DNA of 64,000 nt from an uncultured Bacteroidia bacterium (GCA_902785575.1 CACZZF010000002.1:1-64000); one strand, 5' to 3'; shown: positions 8,749 through 18,009, counted from the stretch's first letter. The notes: generated by a model not told the origin, from the letters alone. Numbers and translations are program-made.

Positions 8749-10302
8749 ATGAAAAAGTTATTCGTGCTATTCACAGTCTTGTGCTGCGGTGTTGCCGTAT
8801 GGGCTCAGGATGATGAATATTCAAGAGATGAGTGTACAAGCCTGGTGGTCGGGCGTCTCGCTTCAGCCGATGGCTCTGTTATAACCTCACATACTTGCGA
8901 CGGTGTCTCCCGTACTTGGATCACTGTCGAGCCTGCTGCTGATTATGGCCGGAAGCAGATGATGGATATTTACAAAAATACCCGTAAGACAGCCTTCAGG
9001 GGCGACACGACCGGTGTTCGTTTTGCCGGACAGATTCCCCAAGCCCGCCATACATACGCCTACCTTAACACCGCATATCCTTGCATGAACGAGAAGCAGG
9101 TGGCTATGGGCGAGACCACATTCTCTGGGCCGGACACCCTTCGCAACGGTGGTTCGATGTTCCTCATTGAGGAACTTGCCAGGGTCGCCCTCCAGCGCTG
9201 CGACAACGCCCGTGACGCTATCCGTATGATGGGTTCCTTAGCTGAAAAATACGGCTATGCCGATGGAGGCGAGTGCCTTACGGTTATTGATAAGAAAGAG
9301 GCGTGGTTCTTCGAGATCCTCGGCTGCGGACGTGGCAAGGTAGGTGCTGTCTGGGCCGCCCAAAGGGTGCCTGACGACGAAGTCGCCGTCTCAGCCAATA
9401 TTCCCAGAATCGGTAAGATAGACAGGGCCAACAAGGAATATTTCATGGCTTCCGACAACGTTGAGGCTGTCGCTCTTGAATATGGGCTATGGGACGGACA
9501 GGGAGACTTCGTGTTTTGGAAAGCTTATCATAGCTCCTATGGTGACGGCAAGAATTTCAAGGAGAGGGAATACGTGATACTCAACACTTTAGCTCCTTCT
9601 CTGAAGCTTTCCTATGACGCTCCCGAGCTTCCGTTCTCAGTCAAGCCGGACGCCAAGGTTGATGTCCGTAAAGTCATGGAGGTTCTCCGAGGGACATACG
9701 AAGGCCTCGAGTTTGACATGACCAAGAATCTCCTTGTCGAGGTTCCCGGAAAAGATGGCCAGCCCGCCACCAAGCAGGTCAGCCCCGTGGCCAATCCTTG
9801 GCTTACGACAGACACCCGCAATATGATTAATGGCGTGGCTCCAGGAGCGGTGGAGTTCGCCCGTACAATCGCTGTCGCCTGGTGTTCCCATTCGACGGTA
9901 ATCCAGGCTCGTGACTGGTTGCCTGACGATGTTGGAGGAGTCTGCTGGTATGCTTTGGACAATCCTGGAGAGAGCCCTCGTTTCCCTATATTCAGTGGGA
10001 CAACCGAGCTTCCAGCGGCTTTTGACACCTGTGGCATGAGGCGTTATGTTCCGGATGGGGCGCTTTGGACTTTCCGCCGGCCTAACCGTCTCGCCACCTT
10101 GGCATGGCAGACCAATAAAGAGAGGGTCTATAATGATATTCAGACCATCGAAGAGCTTGGTTTCGAGGGGCTTCCGGAAGTTGAAAAGAATCCGTCGACT
10201 TCAGTGCTGAACGCCTACACCGCCAAAATCTACGATGCGGCTGCCGCTCTTTGGAAAAAGCTGGAGGAAGACCTCTGGATGAAGCACGGAAGGGGCTTCT
10301 GA
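8749..10302 (+). CDS. C69-family dipeptidase
   Basis: Predicted secreted N-terminal-nucleophile dipeptidase (peptidase family C69, like Lactobacillus PepD). A signal peptide (about residues 1-19, ending VWAQ) precedes the cysteine of DECTSLVVGRLASADGS, which is the expected nucleophile. Downstream, the ERVYNDIQ region and the long aromatic core fit the family. At 517 aa the length is typical. The gene overlaps nothing and converges with the minus-strand gene at 10303, leaving no room between the two stop codons. With the S41 protease it forms a small peptide-degrading pair behind the efflux pump. Confidence 0.85.
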   Translation: MKKLFVLFTVLCCGVAVWAQDDEYSRDECTSLVVGRLASADGSVITSHTCDGVSRTWITVEPAADYGRKQMMDIYKNTRKTAFRGDTTGVRFAGQIPQARHTYAYLNTAYPCMNEKQVAMGETTFSGPDTLRNGGSMFLIEELARVALQRCDNARDAIRMMGSLAEKYGYADGGECLTVIDKKEAWFFEILGCGRGKVGAVWAAQRVPDDEVAVSANIPRIGKIDRANKEYFMASDNVEAVALEYGLWDGQGDFVFWKAYHSSYGDGKNFKEREYVILNTLAPSLKLSYDAPELPFSVKPDAKVDVRKVMEVLRGTYEGLEFDMTKNLLVEVPGKDGQPATKQVSPVANPWLTTDTRNMINGVAPGAVEFARTIAVAWCSHSTVIQARDWLPDDVGGVCWYALDNPGESPRFPIFSGTTELPAAFDTCGMRRYVPDGALWTFRRPNRLATLAWQTNKERVYNDIQTIEELGFEGLPEVEKNPSTSVLNAYTAKIYDAAAALWKKLEEDLWMKHGRGF

Positions 10303-12426
10303 TTATTTCCCGGTAGCGATATCCCAATAAGATGTCCCCTCTTCCATCAGGGCGAGGGTTGTGATGATCCAGCTTTGGATCCATCCGGTCAGGGTGCTTT
10401 GAGCTCCCCATCCGGCATCGGCGTTGGATGCCCAATAATCCCAATCACGATAGTTGAACGCCCTGAACCAGGCTCCGTCCACGCTTTTGTGTTCCTCACT
10501 TCTCGCTTGGATCCTGACCAGGAAATCGCCGAGGGAATCCGCCATCTTCCTTATTTGCGGATCTCCTGTGGCGCAAGCGGCCTCGTTTAAGGCGAACACG
10601 GCGAAATTGCAGGTATAGAGCATGTCAGCGACAGGGTCCCCGTTACGGAATATCAACGGAGCCTCACCGTTTCCGTAGTCTGAGTTCTTTTTTTCCGCAC
10701 CGTAATTACCCTTGGCAGGATCCCCTAACTCTTCCCGGATCGCACCACACTCGGCTTGGTTCTTGGCTATGTCAGCCACAATTGTGTCTATCCACGCTTT
10801 ATGCTCCTCGGTTGGACTAACTCGATATAGCCAGGCCAGAGGCAGAAGCATTCTCGCCCTTTCCTGTTGAATGCCGTTTGTCCAGCTCCATTCGTCCGGG
10901 TAGGCGGCCATTGTCAAGGAAATGGCTTTCTCGGTGAGATCCAAGTATTTCCGGTCCCCGGTGTTGGCATATTGCCAAAGGTAGCAAGCCCAAATCCAAC
11001 TTTCGTAATGGGGATGGGGATTAATGAGATCCCTGTTCTGATAATACTCCAGGCCGTTCTTTTGGATGTCTTGCTCATGGAGACGTCCGCCTCGGAACCC
11101 GTTCTTCCCCGTGGTGTTGAAGTTGGCGTCAATAGCCTCCGCGATTTTTTGGTCCCATTTGTCAGTTCCAAGGATTTTAGCGGCCAGGATCGTTCCGAGT
11201 ATGGAGCGGGCGTTGTCATCCCCGTAATAGACCCATTTATGGGTGTATGCCCAGCCTAGCAGGCCGTAGGTCGGACTTTCAGGATTGTCTCTCGGACCAT
11301 CCCGGAACTCTTTGAACGAGTAGTCCGACAGGCGTTCCGCTATTGCTTTATATTCTTTATTATCAAGTAGTTCCCCTGCTATGGCGAAGGCCATTGCGGA
11401 CTCTCCTTGAATATCGTCCCTGATCCAGTAGCGGTAGGCTTGGCGGCCGTCTTTGTAGATGGCTGAGCAATGGCCTTCCAAGACGCCCAAGGTGCCGTCT
11501 CCGTTCGGTGCGTCCGCCGGTAGTTCTGGTCCCACGGGCATCGTTCCGTCACCCATGTAGCGCATCAGCCATGATTCTTTCCAGTCCTGGTGAATCAGGA
11601 AATGTCCGTTAAAGAACCATTCGATGCCTTTGGCGATCGCGTCTTTTTTAGCTGTCTTGGGAAGCTTATCGGTTTCTGAATATGTCGGGGCTACGGTCGT
11701 GGGCCATTCTTTGAATGACACTTTCTTTCCTGTAAGATCCGACATCACGGTTTCCCAGAAGAGTTTCCAATTCCTTTCCGGCATGAACCTCAACTTGGCG
11801 AAGTCGCTCAGTTTCGAGGTGCTTATCCAAATATTCTCGTTTGGCTTGAAAACCAGTGGGCTGCTTGGCGTGTCCTCCAGGCCGAACACCGCTGTGTCAA
11901 ACCCGGCGACTCTTGCGATAACCATCAAGGGATCAGCCGCTTCCGTTTTATAATAAACAGCCCTGTTGATGGTCAGAAGATCCATGGGTTTAAGGTTGTC
12001 ACCAATCTGTTTCGTGACCACAACCCTCTCGACTCCGATCTCTTCCAATTCGGGTTCTCCGGACCCTGAACTTGTCGAAGGGGCCGAAGGGCCAGGAACT
12101 GTAGCGAATTCAGCGAATACCTTCAGGTTTTTCGACTTGATGGTCTCAAGGTTTTCCGTGCTGATTTCCTGAGTTTTCTCGGGATATTCATTACTCAGCA
12201 GCAAGACCACGGAGCCTGGCTTGGCCTTGTCCAGAGCGTCCTCCACGGAGCCATATTCATAGACTCTCGCCCCTTCATCTTGAAGCAGTCCTACAAGGTC
12301 GTTGCCCGTGGTTTGACCTGATACATAGATATTTCTGTGTTTCAACGGGTTCTGGTTCCCGAAGATATAAATGAATAACCATGCGAGCAGGAATATTCCG
12401 AGAATTTGTAGAATCCTATCTTTCAT
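10303..12426 (-). CDS. Membrane-anchored protein with six-hairpin (alpha/alpha)6 glycosidase-like region
   Basis: A signal anchor (about residues 7-22) precedes an N-terminal region of about 200 residues that resembles nothing I can name, then a long helical region rich in Trp and Tyr (WYWIRDD-type segments, ESWIWACYLWQYANTGDRKY, WSWTNGIQQERARMLLPLAW) that looks like the (alpha/alpha)6 barrel of glycosidases and epimerases. The family is not certain. The start codon overlaps the ispE stop by 4 bp (ATGA), so the two are translationally coupled. Residues around GPSAPSTSSGSGEP are encoded by a repeat insertion at 12064-12082. Confidence 0.6.
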   Translation of the reverse strand: MKDRILQILGIFLLAWLFIYIFGNQNPLKHRNIYVSGQTTGNDLVGLLQDEGARVYEYGSVEDALDKAKPGSVVLLLSNEYPEKTQEISTENLETIKSKNLKVFAEFATVPGPSAPSTSSGSGEPELEEIGVERVVVTKQIGDNLKPMDLLTINRAVYYKTEAADPLMVIARVAGFDTAVFGLEDTPSSPLVFKPNENIWISTSKLSDFAKLRFMPERNWKLFWETVMSDLTGKKVSFKEWPTTVAPTYSETDKLPKTAKKDAIAKGIEWFFNGHFLIHQDWKESWLMRYMGDGTMPVGPELPADAPNGDGTLGVLEGHCSAIYKDGRQAYRYWIRDDIQGESAMAFAIAGELLDNKEYKAIAERLSDYSFKEFRDGPRDNPESPTYGLLGWAYTHKWVYYGDDNARSILGTILAAKILGTDKWDQKIAEAIDANFNTTGKNGFRGGRLHEQDIQKNGLEYYQNRDLINPHPHYESWIWACYLWQYANTGDRKYLDLTEKAISLTMAAYPDEWSWTNGIQQERARMLLPLAWLYRVSPTEEHKAWIDTIVADIAKNQAECGAIREELGDPAKGNYGAEKKNSDYGNGEAPLIFRNGDPVADMLYTCNFAVFALNEAACATGDPQIRKMADSLGDFLVRIQARSEEHKSVDGAWFRAFNYRDWDYWASNADAGWGAQSTLTGWIQSWIITTLALMEEGTSYWDIATGK
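12064..12082. repeat. 19-bp element inside the six-hairpin gene
   Basis: CCCTGAACTTGTCGAAGGG, a one-base variant of the copy in purD. It encodes PSTSSG in the gene's reading frame and leaves the frame intact. Confidence 0.8.
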
Positions 12427-13382
12427 TTCTTATAGATTCCAAATATTGCCGAGCCTGATCCAGACATGGCGGCATAGATCGCACCGCTGTCGTAGAGTGA
12501 TTGTTTGATGGCCGCCAACTCCGGATGCGCCTTAAATACTGTCGCCTCAAAATCGTTGACCAGCAGATCTTTCCACTCCTCTACCGGGTGCTGGAGGACG
12601 GCCTTAAATTCTGACGGGGCAATAGTACCCTCGTCGTTTGAACATCGTGGCACGATGCCGCGGTAGGCTTCGGCGGTGGAGACGGAGACGCCTTCCGGGA
12701 CGAGAACCTTTACCACATAGTCTTCCATATTCAGCTCAAAGGGCTCCAAAATCTCTCCGCGGCCAGTGCCGATCATCGGCTTGTTCCAAACGAAAAAGGC
12801 GCAGTCGCTGCCGAGTTTGGAAGCGTATTCAGCGAGTTCCGCGTCGGACAGGTTCAATTCGCAGAGTTCATTGAGGGCCTTGAGAGTGAATGCGGCATCG
12901 GCGGATCCGCCTCCGAGTCCGGCTCCTACAGGGGCGTTTTTTTCCAGGAATATTTTGACTGGAGGAAGTTGGAAATCTTTGGCTAGCAGGAAGTAAGCCT
13001 TTGCGCAAAGGTCTTTCAGAGGCTCCCAATCGACCCCCTCTTCCCTAGCTATTGTGATCATCAGTTTCCCATCCTCGCTGATCCCTTGCGCCAATTCGCC
13101 GCCCAGGTCCGGAGGGGCGGTCCGGCCCCGGCGAAGTCCATCCTCGCTCCGCTGCGGCTGAGTATCGCCTAAGGCCGGCTGCCCCTCCGGATCCATTAAG
13201 CCACCATAACGAGCGAATAGAGAGGCGGAGGTGCGGCTATAGTCGTCGCCGGAAATGACTTCCAGGGTGTCTCCGAACTCATGGCAGGGGACGAAGAGAG
13301 TCTCGATGTCATGGTAGCCATCGTCTCTTTTCCGTAGGACATTCAGCCCGAAATTCAGCTTTACATTTGTCCGGAGAATCAT
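12423..13382 (-). CDS. ispE: 4-diphosphocytidyl-2-C-methyl-D-erythritol kinase
   Basis: GHMP kinase of the MEP isoprenoid pathway. The start VKLNFGLNVLRKRDDGYHDIETLF and the ATP-binding glycine loop PVGAGLGGGSADAAF are characteristic, as is the C-terminal AAMSGSGSAIFGIY. About 35-40 residues between LFARYGG and DGKLMITI are extra compared with the family. They are rich in Pro, Gly and Arg and come from a GC-rich hairpin at 13108-13191. The insertion lies before the glycine loop, so the catalytic core is spared. The gene starts 5 nt after sufD, so isoprenoid and iron-sulfur synthesis share an operon; IspG and IspH of the same pathway are iron-sulfur enzymes. Confidence 0.92.
   Translation of the reverse strand: MILRTNVKLNFGLNVLRKRDDGYHDIETLFVPCHEFGDTLEVISGDDYSRTSASLFARYGGLMDPEGQPALGDTQPQRSEDGLRRGRTAPPDLGGELAQGISEDGKLMITIAREEGVDWEPLKDLCAKAYFLLAKDFQLPPVKIFLEKNAPVGAGLGGGSADAAFTLKALNELCELNLSDAELAEYASKLGSDCAFFVWNKPMIGTGRGEILEPFELNMEDYVVKVLVPEGVSVSTAEAYRGIVPRCSNDEGTIAPSEFKAVLQHPVEEWKDLLVNDFEATVFKAHPELAAIKQSLYDSGAIYAAMSGSGSAIFGIYKK
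13108..13191. repeat. GC-rich hairpin (class B) inside ispE
   Basis: Perfect 11-bp arms TCCGGAGGGGC (13108-13118) and GCCCCTCCGGA (13181-13191), extended inward by CCGGCC (13122-13127) with GGCCGG (13173-13178). The centre holds GTCCATCCTCGCT (13136-13148) and GCTGCGGCTGAGTA (13151-13164), both shared with the sufD copy. Confidence 0.85.
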
Positions 13383-13387
13383 TATCT

Positions 13388-14128
13388 CTACACGTTATTA
13401 TTGCCGACCAGTGAGCGTATGGCGTTTTCTATTCTTGTGGTCAGAATCTCATCATCAAGGCCGGCGATGACCGGAGCCACGAACGAAATCATCTGCAGCA
13501 CCTTGGCCTCTTCTTCCGGGATGCCTCTAGATCGCATGTAAAACCGCTCATCTTCATTGAGTTTCCCGACCGTGGCGCCATGGGAACACTTAACGTCATC
13601 AGCATATATTTCCAGCTGGGGCTTCGTGTTGACAAGCGCCTCATCAGACAGGACTATGTTGTGGTTTTCCTGGTATGCCTCGGTCTTCTGCGCGTCTTGC
13701 GCCACGATGATCTTCCCGAAGAAGGAGCATTTGGCCTCTCCTGATGCCAATCCGTTGAACAGTTGCCGGGAAATGCTTCCTCCGGCGTGGTGGTTCATCG
13801 CTATATTGAAAGTAACCTGATCTTTTCCTGAACTCAGGTATAATCCTTTCAGGTCCACGGTCGCTCCAGGTCCGGTAATATCCACGGTGACAGGTATTTC
13901 CGCGGAAATGCCAGGCAGAACGACAAACGTCACATCCAGTCTCTCCCCAGCCCCGACAACGAAGTTTTCCGGCCGGGAAGATTCAACCAAAACTACTGCC
14001 GGCCGGCCGCCCGAGCCCGGCCGCGTCCATTCTCGCTTCGCCCTTCGACAAAGCTCAGGGCTTGCTGCGGCTGAGTACGGCCTAAGCTCGGCGGCCGCTC
14101 CGGCGGGGTTAGAACTGTTCGAATCCAT
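13388..14128 (-). CDS. sufD: Short SufD-like Fe-S scaffold subunit
   Basis: Component of the SufBC2D iron-sulfur scaffold. The C-terminal core is clear: QLEIYADDVKCSHGATVGKL, then ERFYMRSRGIPEEEAKVL, with the beta-helix segment before it. The protein is only 246 aa against roughly 430-450 in usual SufD, so the N-terminal helical domain is missing. The start ATG (14128) lies inside the sufC 3' end (20-bp overlap). The N-terminal 40 residues are low-complexity sequence (AGAAAELRPYSAAASPEL and so on) encoded by the class B repeat with a nested 24-bp insert. The repeat may have replaced or truncated the original N-terminus. Whether the short form is functional is unknown. Confidence 0.82.
   Translation of the reverse strand: MDSNSSNPAGAAAELRPYSAAASPELCRRAKREWTRPGSGGRPAVVLVESSRPENFVVGAGERLDVTFVVLPGISAEIPVTVDITGPGATVDLKGLYLSSGKDQVTFNIAMNHHAGGSISRQLFNGLASGEAKCSFFGKIIVAQDAQKTEAYQENHNIVLSDEALVNTKPQLEIYADDVKCSHGATVGKLNEDERFYMRSRGIPEEEAKVLQMISFVAPVIAGLDDEILTTRIENAIRSLVGNNNV
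14001..14103. repeat. Class B hairpin with nested 24-bp insert in sufD
   Basis: Arms around CGGCCGCCCGAGC (14004-14016) and GCTCGGCGGCCG (14086-14097) pair with one bulged base. The centre shares GTCCATTCTCGCT (14025-14037) and GCTGCGGCTGAGTA (14064-14077) with the ispE copy. Here they are 26 nt apart instead of 2: exactly 24 extra bases carry the 20-nt element CCCTTCGACAAAGCTCAGGG (14041-14060). Confidence 0.85.
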
Positions 14129-14849
14129 CGCTTTCAATCTTATCGATCAGTTCCCTTCCGCCATTAGCCACGATCCGCCCGTCCTTAAGGACATGAACCT
14201 TGTCTGGCTGGACATATTCCAGAAGCTTCTGGTAATGAGTGATAACTATAGCTGACTTCTCGGGAGTGTGCAGGGCGTTGACCCCGTCCGCCACAATCTT
14301 CAAGGCATCCACATCAAGTCCGCTGTCCGTCTCGTCAAGGATGGCCAGGACAGGATCCAGCATCGCCATCTGAAAAATCTCGTTCCTTTTCTTCTCACCA
14401 CCTGAGAAGCCCACATTGACCTCTCTCTTCGCGAACTCGGGTTTCATCTGTACCAGAGCCATCTTCTCTTTCATCAGCTTCAAGAAATCCCCGCCCTTGA
14501 TAGGGTCCAGCCCTGCGGCTTTGCGCCTTGAGTTAATAGCGGTCTTCATGAAGTTGGTGATGGACACACCCGGTATCTCTATCGGATACTGGAAGGATAA
14601 GAACATTCCCGCCCAAGCCCGTTCTTCGGGCTTCATTTCCAACAGGTTCCGTCCCAGGAACTCAATAGTTCCAGCCGTAACCTCATAGTCTGGTTTTCCA
14701 GTCAACACAGCGGAAAGGGTACTTTTCCCGGCTCCGTTCGGTCCCATCACGGCGTGGATTTCTCCACGGTTTATTTCCAGGTCAATCCCTTTGAGGATCT
14801 CCTTATCACCGATGCCGGCATGAAGCCCCTGTATTTTCAATAATGTCAT
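14109..14849 (-). CDS. sufC: Fe-S assembly ATPase SufC
   Basis: Cytosolic ABC-type ATPase of the SufBCD scaffold. The Walker A is GPNGAGKSTLSAVL. The SufC-type signature FSGGEKKRNEIFQMAML, Walker B LAILDETDSGLDVDAL and the H-loop ITHYQKLLEY are intact. At 246 aa the length is normal. Its 3' end overlaps sufD. Upstream, a pnuC gene separates it from sufB by 26 nt on this side, which is unusual for a suf operon; no sufS or sufU gene lies in the window. Confidence 0.95.
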   Translation of the reverse strand: MTLLKIQGLHAGIGDKEILKGIDLEINRGEIHAVMGPNGAGKSTLSAVLTGKPDYEVTAGTIEFLGRNLLEMKPEERAWAGMFLSFQYPIEIPGVSITNFMKTAINSRRKAAGLDPIKGGDFLKLMKEKMALVQMKPEFAKREVNVGFSGGEKKRNEIFQMAMLDPVLAILDETDSGLDVDALKIVADGVNALHTPEKSAIVITHYQKLLEYVQPDKVHVLKDGRIVANGGRELIDKIESDGFEQF

Positions 14850-14875
14850 TATGGCGTTTATTTTATTGTCAATCT

Positions 14876-15535
14876 TTATTTTCCTTCTCTATATAGCCTG
14901 TACCAGGTCCAAAGCGACCAGAGGCCGTTAATCAGGTACAGGGCGCTCACTATCGGCATGAATACCAGGCCGGCGCTCAAGTAAAGGGTAATGTTGGCGG
15001 CATTCACGACAAGCCAGACAATCCAGCAGTCCCATTTCTTCTGAGCCGAAAGGAATTGGGCAAGCAGCGTCAGCATCAGCACAAAGGAATCCAGCCAAGG
15101 TGTAGGATCCGGACTGAAAGTCTTTGTCCACCAGGAGGTTCCAAGCTGGCTCAATACATATCCCCAAATCGCTCCGGCGACAACCACGACAGTCAGCGCG
15201 ACGCACCATCCTCTCATGTCAAGCCTGCTGACCTTCAAAGCGGTCTCGTCCTTAGCGCTCTTCTCGTCTTCTTTCGGATGGGTCCATCTCCAATGTCCGA
15301 AGGCGTTTATTCCGAACGCGATCGGTTGGAGCAGCATCGCCGAATACAGGTGCCTTTGCAAGAACAATATGAATAGCAGGATGTTATACAAGTATCCGAC
15401 CCAGAAGTTGTATTTGCTGTTTCGTCCGGCCAGCACCACGCAGGTCAGTCCGGTAATCACGCCGACCAGTTCCAGCCAGCTGACCCCCGCCCCGCCCATC
15501 GTGAAAGCGATGTTATTTATGTCGAATATATTCAT
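14876..15535 (-). CDS. pnuC: PnuC-family vitamin transporter
   Basis: Seven or eight membrane segments and the PnuC-type features: ELVGVITGLTCVVLAGRNSK at the start, then YNFWVGYLYNILLFILF, and late WDCWIVWLVVNAANI. Family members carry nicotinamide riboside, thiamine or riboflavin by facilitated diffusion; the substrate here cannot be told. Its start overlaps the sufB stop (TAATG, 15533-15537), so it is translationally coupled to sufB and sits inside the suf operon. No kinase gene for the imported vitamin is adjacent. Confidence 0.85.
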   Translation of the reverse strand: MNIFDINNIAFTMGGAGVSWLELVGVITGLTCVVLAGRNSKYNFWVGYLYNILLFILFLQRHLYSAMLLQPIAFGINAFGHWRWTHPKEDEKSAKDETALKVSRLDMRGWCVALTVVVVAGAIWGYVLSQLGTSWWTKTFSPDPTPWLDSFVLMLTLLAQFLSAQKKWDCWIVWLVVNAANITLYLSAGLVFMPIVSALYLINGLWSLWTWYRLYREGK

Positions 15536-16983
15536 TATCCTATTGATCCTTCAAGGGAAACTTGTAGTAGTTTAGTGGCTTCGACGGCGAATTCCATCGG
15601 GAGGCGGGAAAGGACCTCGTGGGCATAGCCATTGACTATCAAGCCGACAGCATCTTCGGCGTCAAGCCCTCTCTGGTTGCAGTAGAACAACTGCTCGTCG
15701 CTGATCTTCGAGGTTGTGGCCTCATGCTCCACAATCGCCGTCGGGTTGAGACTCTGGATGTCGGGAAAGGTGTGAGCCCCGCATTTCGAGCCGATCAGGA
15801 GGCTGTCGCACTGCGAGTAGTTTCTCGCTCCTATAGCGCCAGGATTCATCCTGACGAGGCCTCTGTAACTGTTTTCGCTATGGCCTGCGGAGATTCCCTT
15901 GCTGACGATGCGGCTCTTGGTTCCTCGGCCGATGTGGATCATTTTTGTTCCGGTGTCGGCCTGCTGGTAGTTATTTGTCACGGCCACAGAATAGAACTCA
16001 GAGGTGGAATAGTCACCCTTTAGGATTGTCGAGGGATATTTCCAAGTGATGGCGGAGCCGGTCTCTACCTGGGTCCAGCTCAAATGTGCCCCATTACCCT
16101 TGCATATTCCTCTCTTAGTCACGAGGTTAAGGATACCGCCCCGGCCTTGTGCGTCGCCAGGATACCAGTTCTGTACCGTGGAATACCTCACATCAGCGTC
16201 TTTCTCCACCACGATTTCCACCACAGCCGCATGAAGTTGGTTCTCGTCTCTCATCGGAGCCGTGCAGCCCTCCATATAGCTGAGTGAGGAACCTTCTTCC
16301 GCCACTATCAGCGTCCTCTCGAACTGTCCTGTTCCGGCTGCGTTGATCCTGAAATAGCTCGACAAATCCATCGGGCACTTCACTCCTTTCGGAATATAGC
16401 AGAAACTACCGTCGCTGAAAACCGCGGAATTAAGCGCCGCATAGAAATTATCCCCGACCGGAACCACGCTGGCGAGGTATTTCCTGACGAGATCAGGATG
16501 CTCCTTGACCGCCTCAGAGAAACTGCAGAAAATAATTCCTTTTTCGGCCAATGAAGCCCTGAAAGTTGTCGCCACACTGACTGAATCGAACACGGCGTCG
16601 ACCGCCACGACTCCAGCCAGGGCTTCCCGTTCCCGAACCGGAATCCCCAATTTCTCGAAGGTCTCCTCAAGTTTCGGGTCGATCTCCTTTGGCCTCTCAG
16701 AATCATTCTTCGGGGCCGCATAGTAGATAATATCCTGGAAATCAATTACTGGCAGATTAAGATGCCCCCACGTGGGCATTTTCATTTTCTGCCATTTGCG
16801 GAAAGCGTCCAAACGGAATTCCAGGAGCCAGTCAGGTTCCTGTTTCAATGTTGAAATCGTGCGTATGATGTCCTCATTTAGGCCTTTCGGGATGAAATCC
16901 TGCCGGATGTCCGTCACGAATCCTTCCTTATATTCCTGTGAGGTAATTCCTTCAATAATCTTGTCTTCTTCTCTGCGATCCAT
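15535..16983 (-). CDS. sufB: Fe-S scaffold subunit SufB
   Basis: Core subunit of the SufBC2D complex, 482 aa, full length. Typical segments include [66 protein letters not shown] and the C-terminal [24 protein letters not shown]. It leads an operon of sufB, pnuC, sufC, sufD, ispE and the six-hairpin gene. A promoter with a TATCTTTG box at 17009-17002 (minus strand) lies 19 nt upstream, back to back with that of aroC. Confidence 0.96.
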   Translation of the reverse strand: MDRREEDKIIEGITSQEYKEGFVTDIRQDFIPKGLNEDIIRTISTLKQEPDWLLEFRLDAFRKWQKMKMPTWGHLNLPVIDFQDIIYYAAPKNDSERPKEIDPKLEETFEKLGIPVREREALAGVVAVDAVFDSVSVATTFRASLAEKGIIFCSFSEAVKEHPDLVRKYLASVVPVGDNFYAALNSAVFSDGSFCYIPKGVKCPMDLSSYFRINAAGTGQFERTLIVAEEGSSLSYMEGCTAPMRDENQLHAAVVEIVVEKDADVRYSTVQNWYPGDAQGRGGILNLVTKRGICKGNGAHLSWTQVETGSAITWKYPSTILKGDYSTSEFYSVAVTNNYQQADTGTKMIHIGRGTKSRIVSKGISAGHSENSYRGLVRMNPGAIGARNYSQCDSLLIGSKCGAHTFPDIQSLNPTAIVEHEATTSKISDEQLFYCNQRGLDAEDAVGLIVNGYAHEVLSRLPMEFAVEATKLLQVSLEGSIG

Positions 16984-17001
16984 CGTCGAAACTCAATTAT
17001 G

Positions 17002-17028
17002 CAAAGATAATGAAAATAAGTATCTTTG
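17002..17028. promoter_or_regulatory. Overlapping divergent promoters sufB/aroC
   Basis: CAAAGATA (17002-17009) and TATCTTTG (17021-17028) are exact inverted copies 11 nt apart. Each reads as a TAnnTTTG -7 box on its own strand, the left one toward sufB, the right one toward aroC. The -33 region of each promoter would cover the other, so only one polymerase could bind at a time. No good -33 TTTG is visible for either. Confidence 0.5.
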
Positions 17029-17053
17029 TCTCGAAGCGATAACATTGACGAAT

Positions 17054-18007
17054 ATGAATACTTTCGGCAGTAATTTCAAGGTGGAGATCTTCGGTGAGTC
17101 CCATGGCCCTGCGATCGGAGTGGTCGTGGACGGTGTCAAGGCGGGCATACCGCTCTCCAAAGACGATTTCATGGAGGATATTCTCCGCCGTAAAAGCGGA
17201 GCGAAAGGCACGACTCCCAGAATCGAAGCGGATGAGCCCGAGATTCTAAGCGGAGTCTTCGAAGGTCATACCACTGGAGTTCCGATTGCGATCATATTCC
17301 GGAATACGAATACTAAATCCGCTGATTATAAGGAATTTCTGGATGTCCCACGCCCTGGTCACGCGGATTGGACCGCATCGGTCAAGTGGCATGGCATGAA
17401 TGACCCGAGAGGTGGAGGTCATTTCTCCGGAAGGTTGACCCTTCCTTTGGTCGCGGCCGGAGTTATCGCCAAGAAGCAGTGCGGATTCTCTTTCAACGCC
17501 GGTTTGGTAGAGATCGGTGGAGAGACCGACAAGTCCAAGTGGGATGCCTTGTTGGAGGAGACCGCGAAGGAGGGGGATTCCATTGGTGGAATAGTTGAAT
17601 GTAAGGTTGATGGCGTTCCCGCAGGTCATGGTGAGCCGTTTTTCGATTCTGTAGAGTCGCTTATTTCCCATGCCGTATTCTCTATTCCCGGCGTCCGCGG
17701 CATCGAATTCGGTGACGGTTTCGCCGCCGCTCGCCTCCACGGCTCCGAACATAACGACACTTTGCCTTTTAAAGAGAAAAATGGCGCTGGTGGGGTGAAT
17801 GGTGGAATCTCGAATGGGACTCCGATAGTTTTCAGGGTGGCCTTCAAGCCGACATCCAGCATCTCCAAGCCGCAGAACACATTGAATGTCAAGACCGGAG
17901 AGACGGTCGAACTAAAAATCAAGGGGCGCCACGATGTCTGTTTCGCCCTCCGCACCCCGGTGATAGTCGAAGCCGCCGCCGCGATAGTTCTTGCCGACTT
18001 GGCATAA
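17054..18007 (+). CDS. aroC: Chorismate synthase
   Basis: Converts 5-enolpyruvylshikimate-3-phosphate to chorismate with reduced FMN. The start MNTFGSNFKVEIFGESHGPA (17054) matches the family N-terminus; the open frame extends upstream but without family sequence. Other motifs are RRKSGAKGTTPR, DVPRPGHADWT, DPRGGGHFSGRLTLPLVAAG and the C-terminal KGRHDVCFALRTPVIVEAAA. At 317 aa it is shorter than E. coli AroC (about 360), a difference seen in many Bacteroidota. It is monocistronic here; aroB and aroD-aroA lie 21 kb away. A hairpin terminator follows at 18010-18034. Confidence 0.95.
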   Translation: MNTFGSNFKVEIFGESHGPAIGVVVDGVKAGIPLSKDDFMEDILRRKSGAKGTTPRIEADEPEILSGVFEGHTTGVPIAIIFRNTNTKSADYKEFLDVPRPGHADWTASVKWHGMNDPRGGGHFSGRLTLPLVAAGVIAKKQCGFSFNAGLVEIGGETDKSKWDALLEETAKEGDSIGGIVECKVDGVPAGHGEPFFDSVESLISHAVFSIPGVRGIEFGDGFAAARLHGSEHNDTLPFKEKNGAGGVNGGISNGTPIVFRVAFKPTSSISKPQNTLNVKTGETVELKIKGRHDVCFALRTPVIVEAAAAIVLADLA

Positions 18008-18009
18008 AT

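Noticed and set aside
13388..14128. sufD as a frameshifted full-length gene
   Set aside because: The upstream sequence is intact sufC, so no missing N-terminal domain lies next to it; the gene is short, not frameshifted.
16772..17053. Upstream extension of aroC
   Set aside because: It runs antisense through sufB and the promoter region; AroC homology begins at the ATG at 17054.
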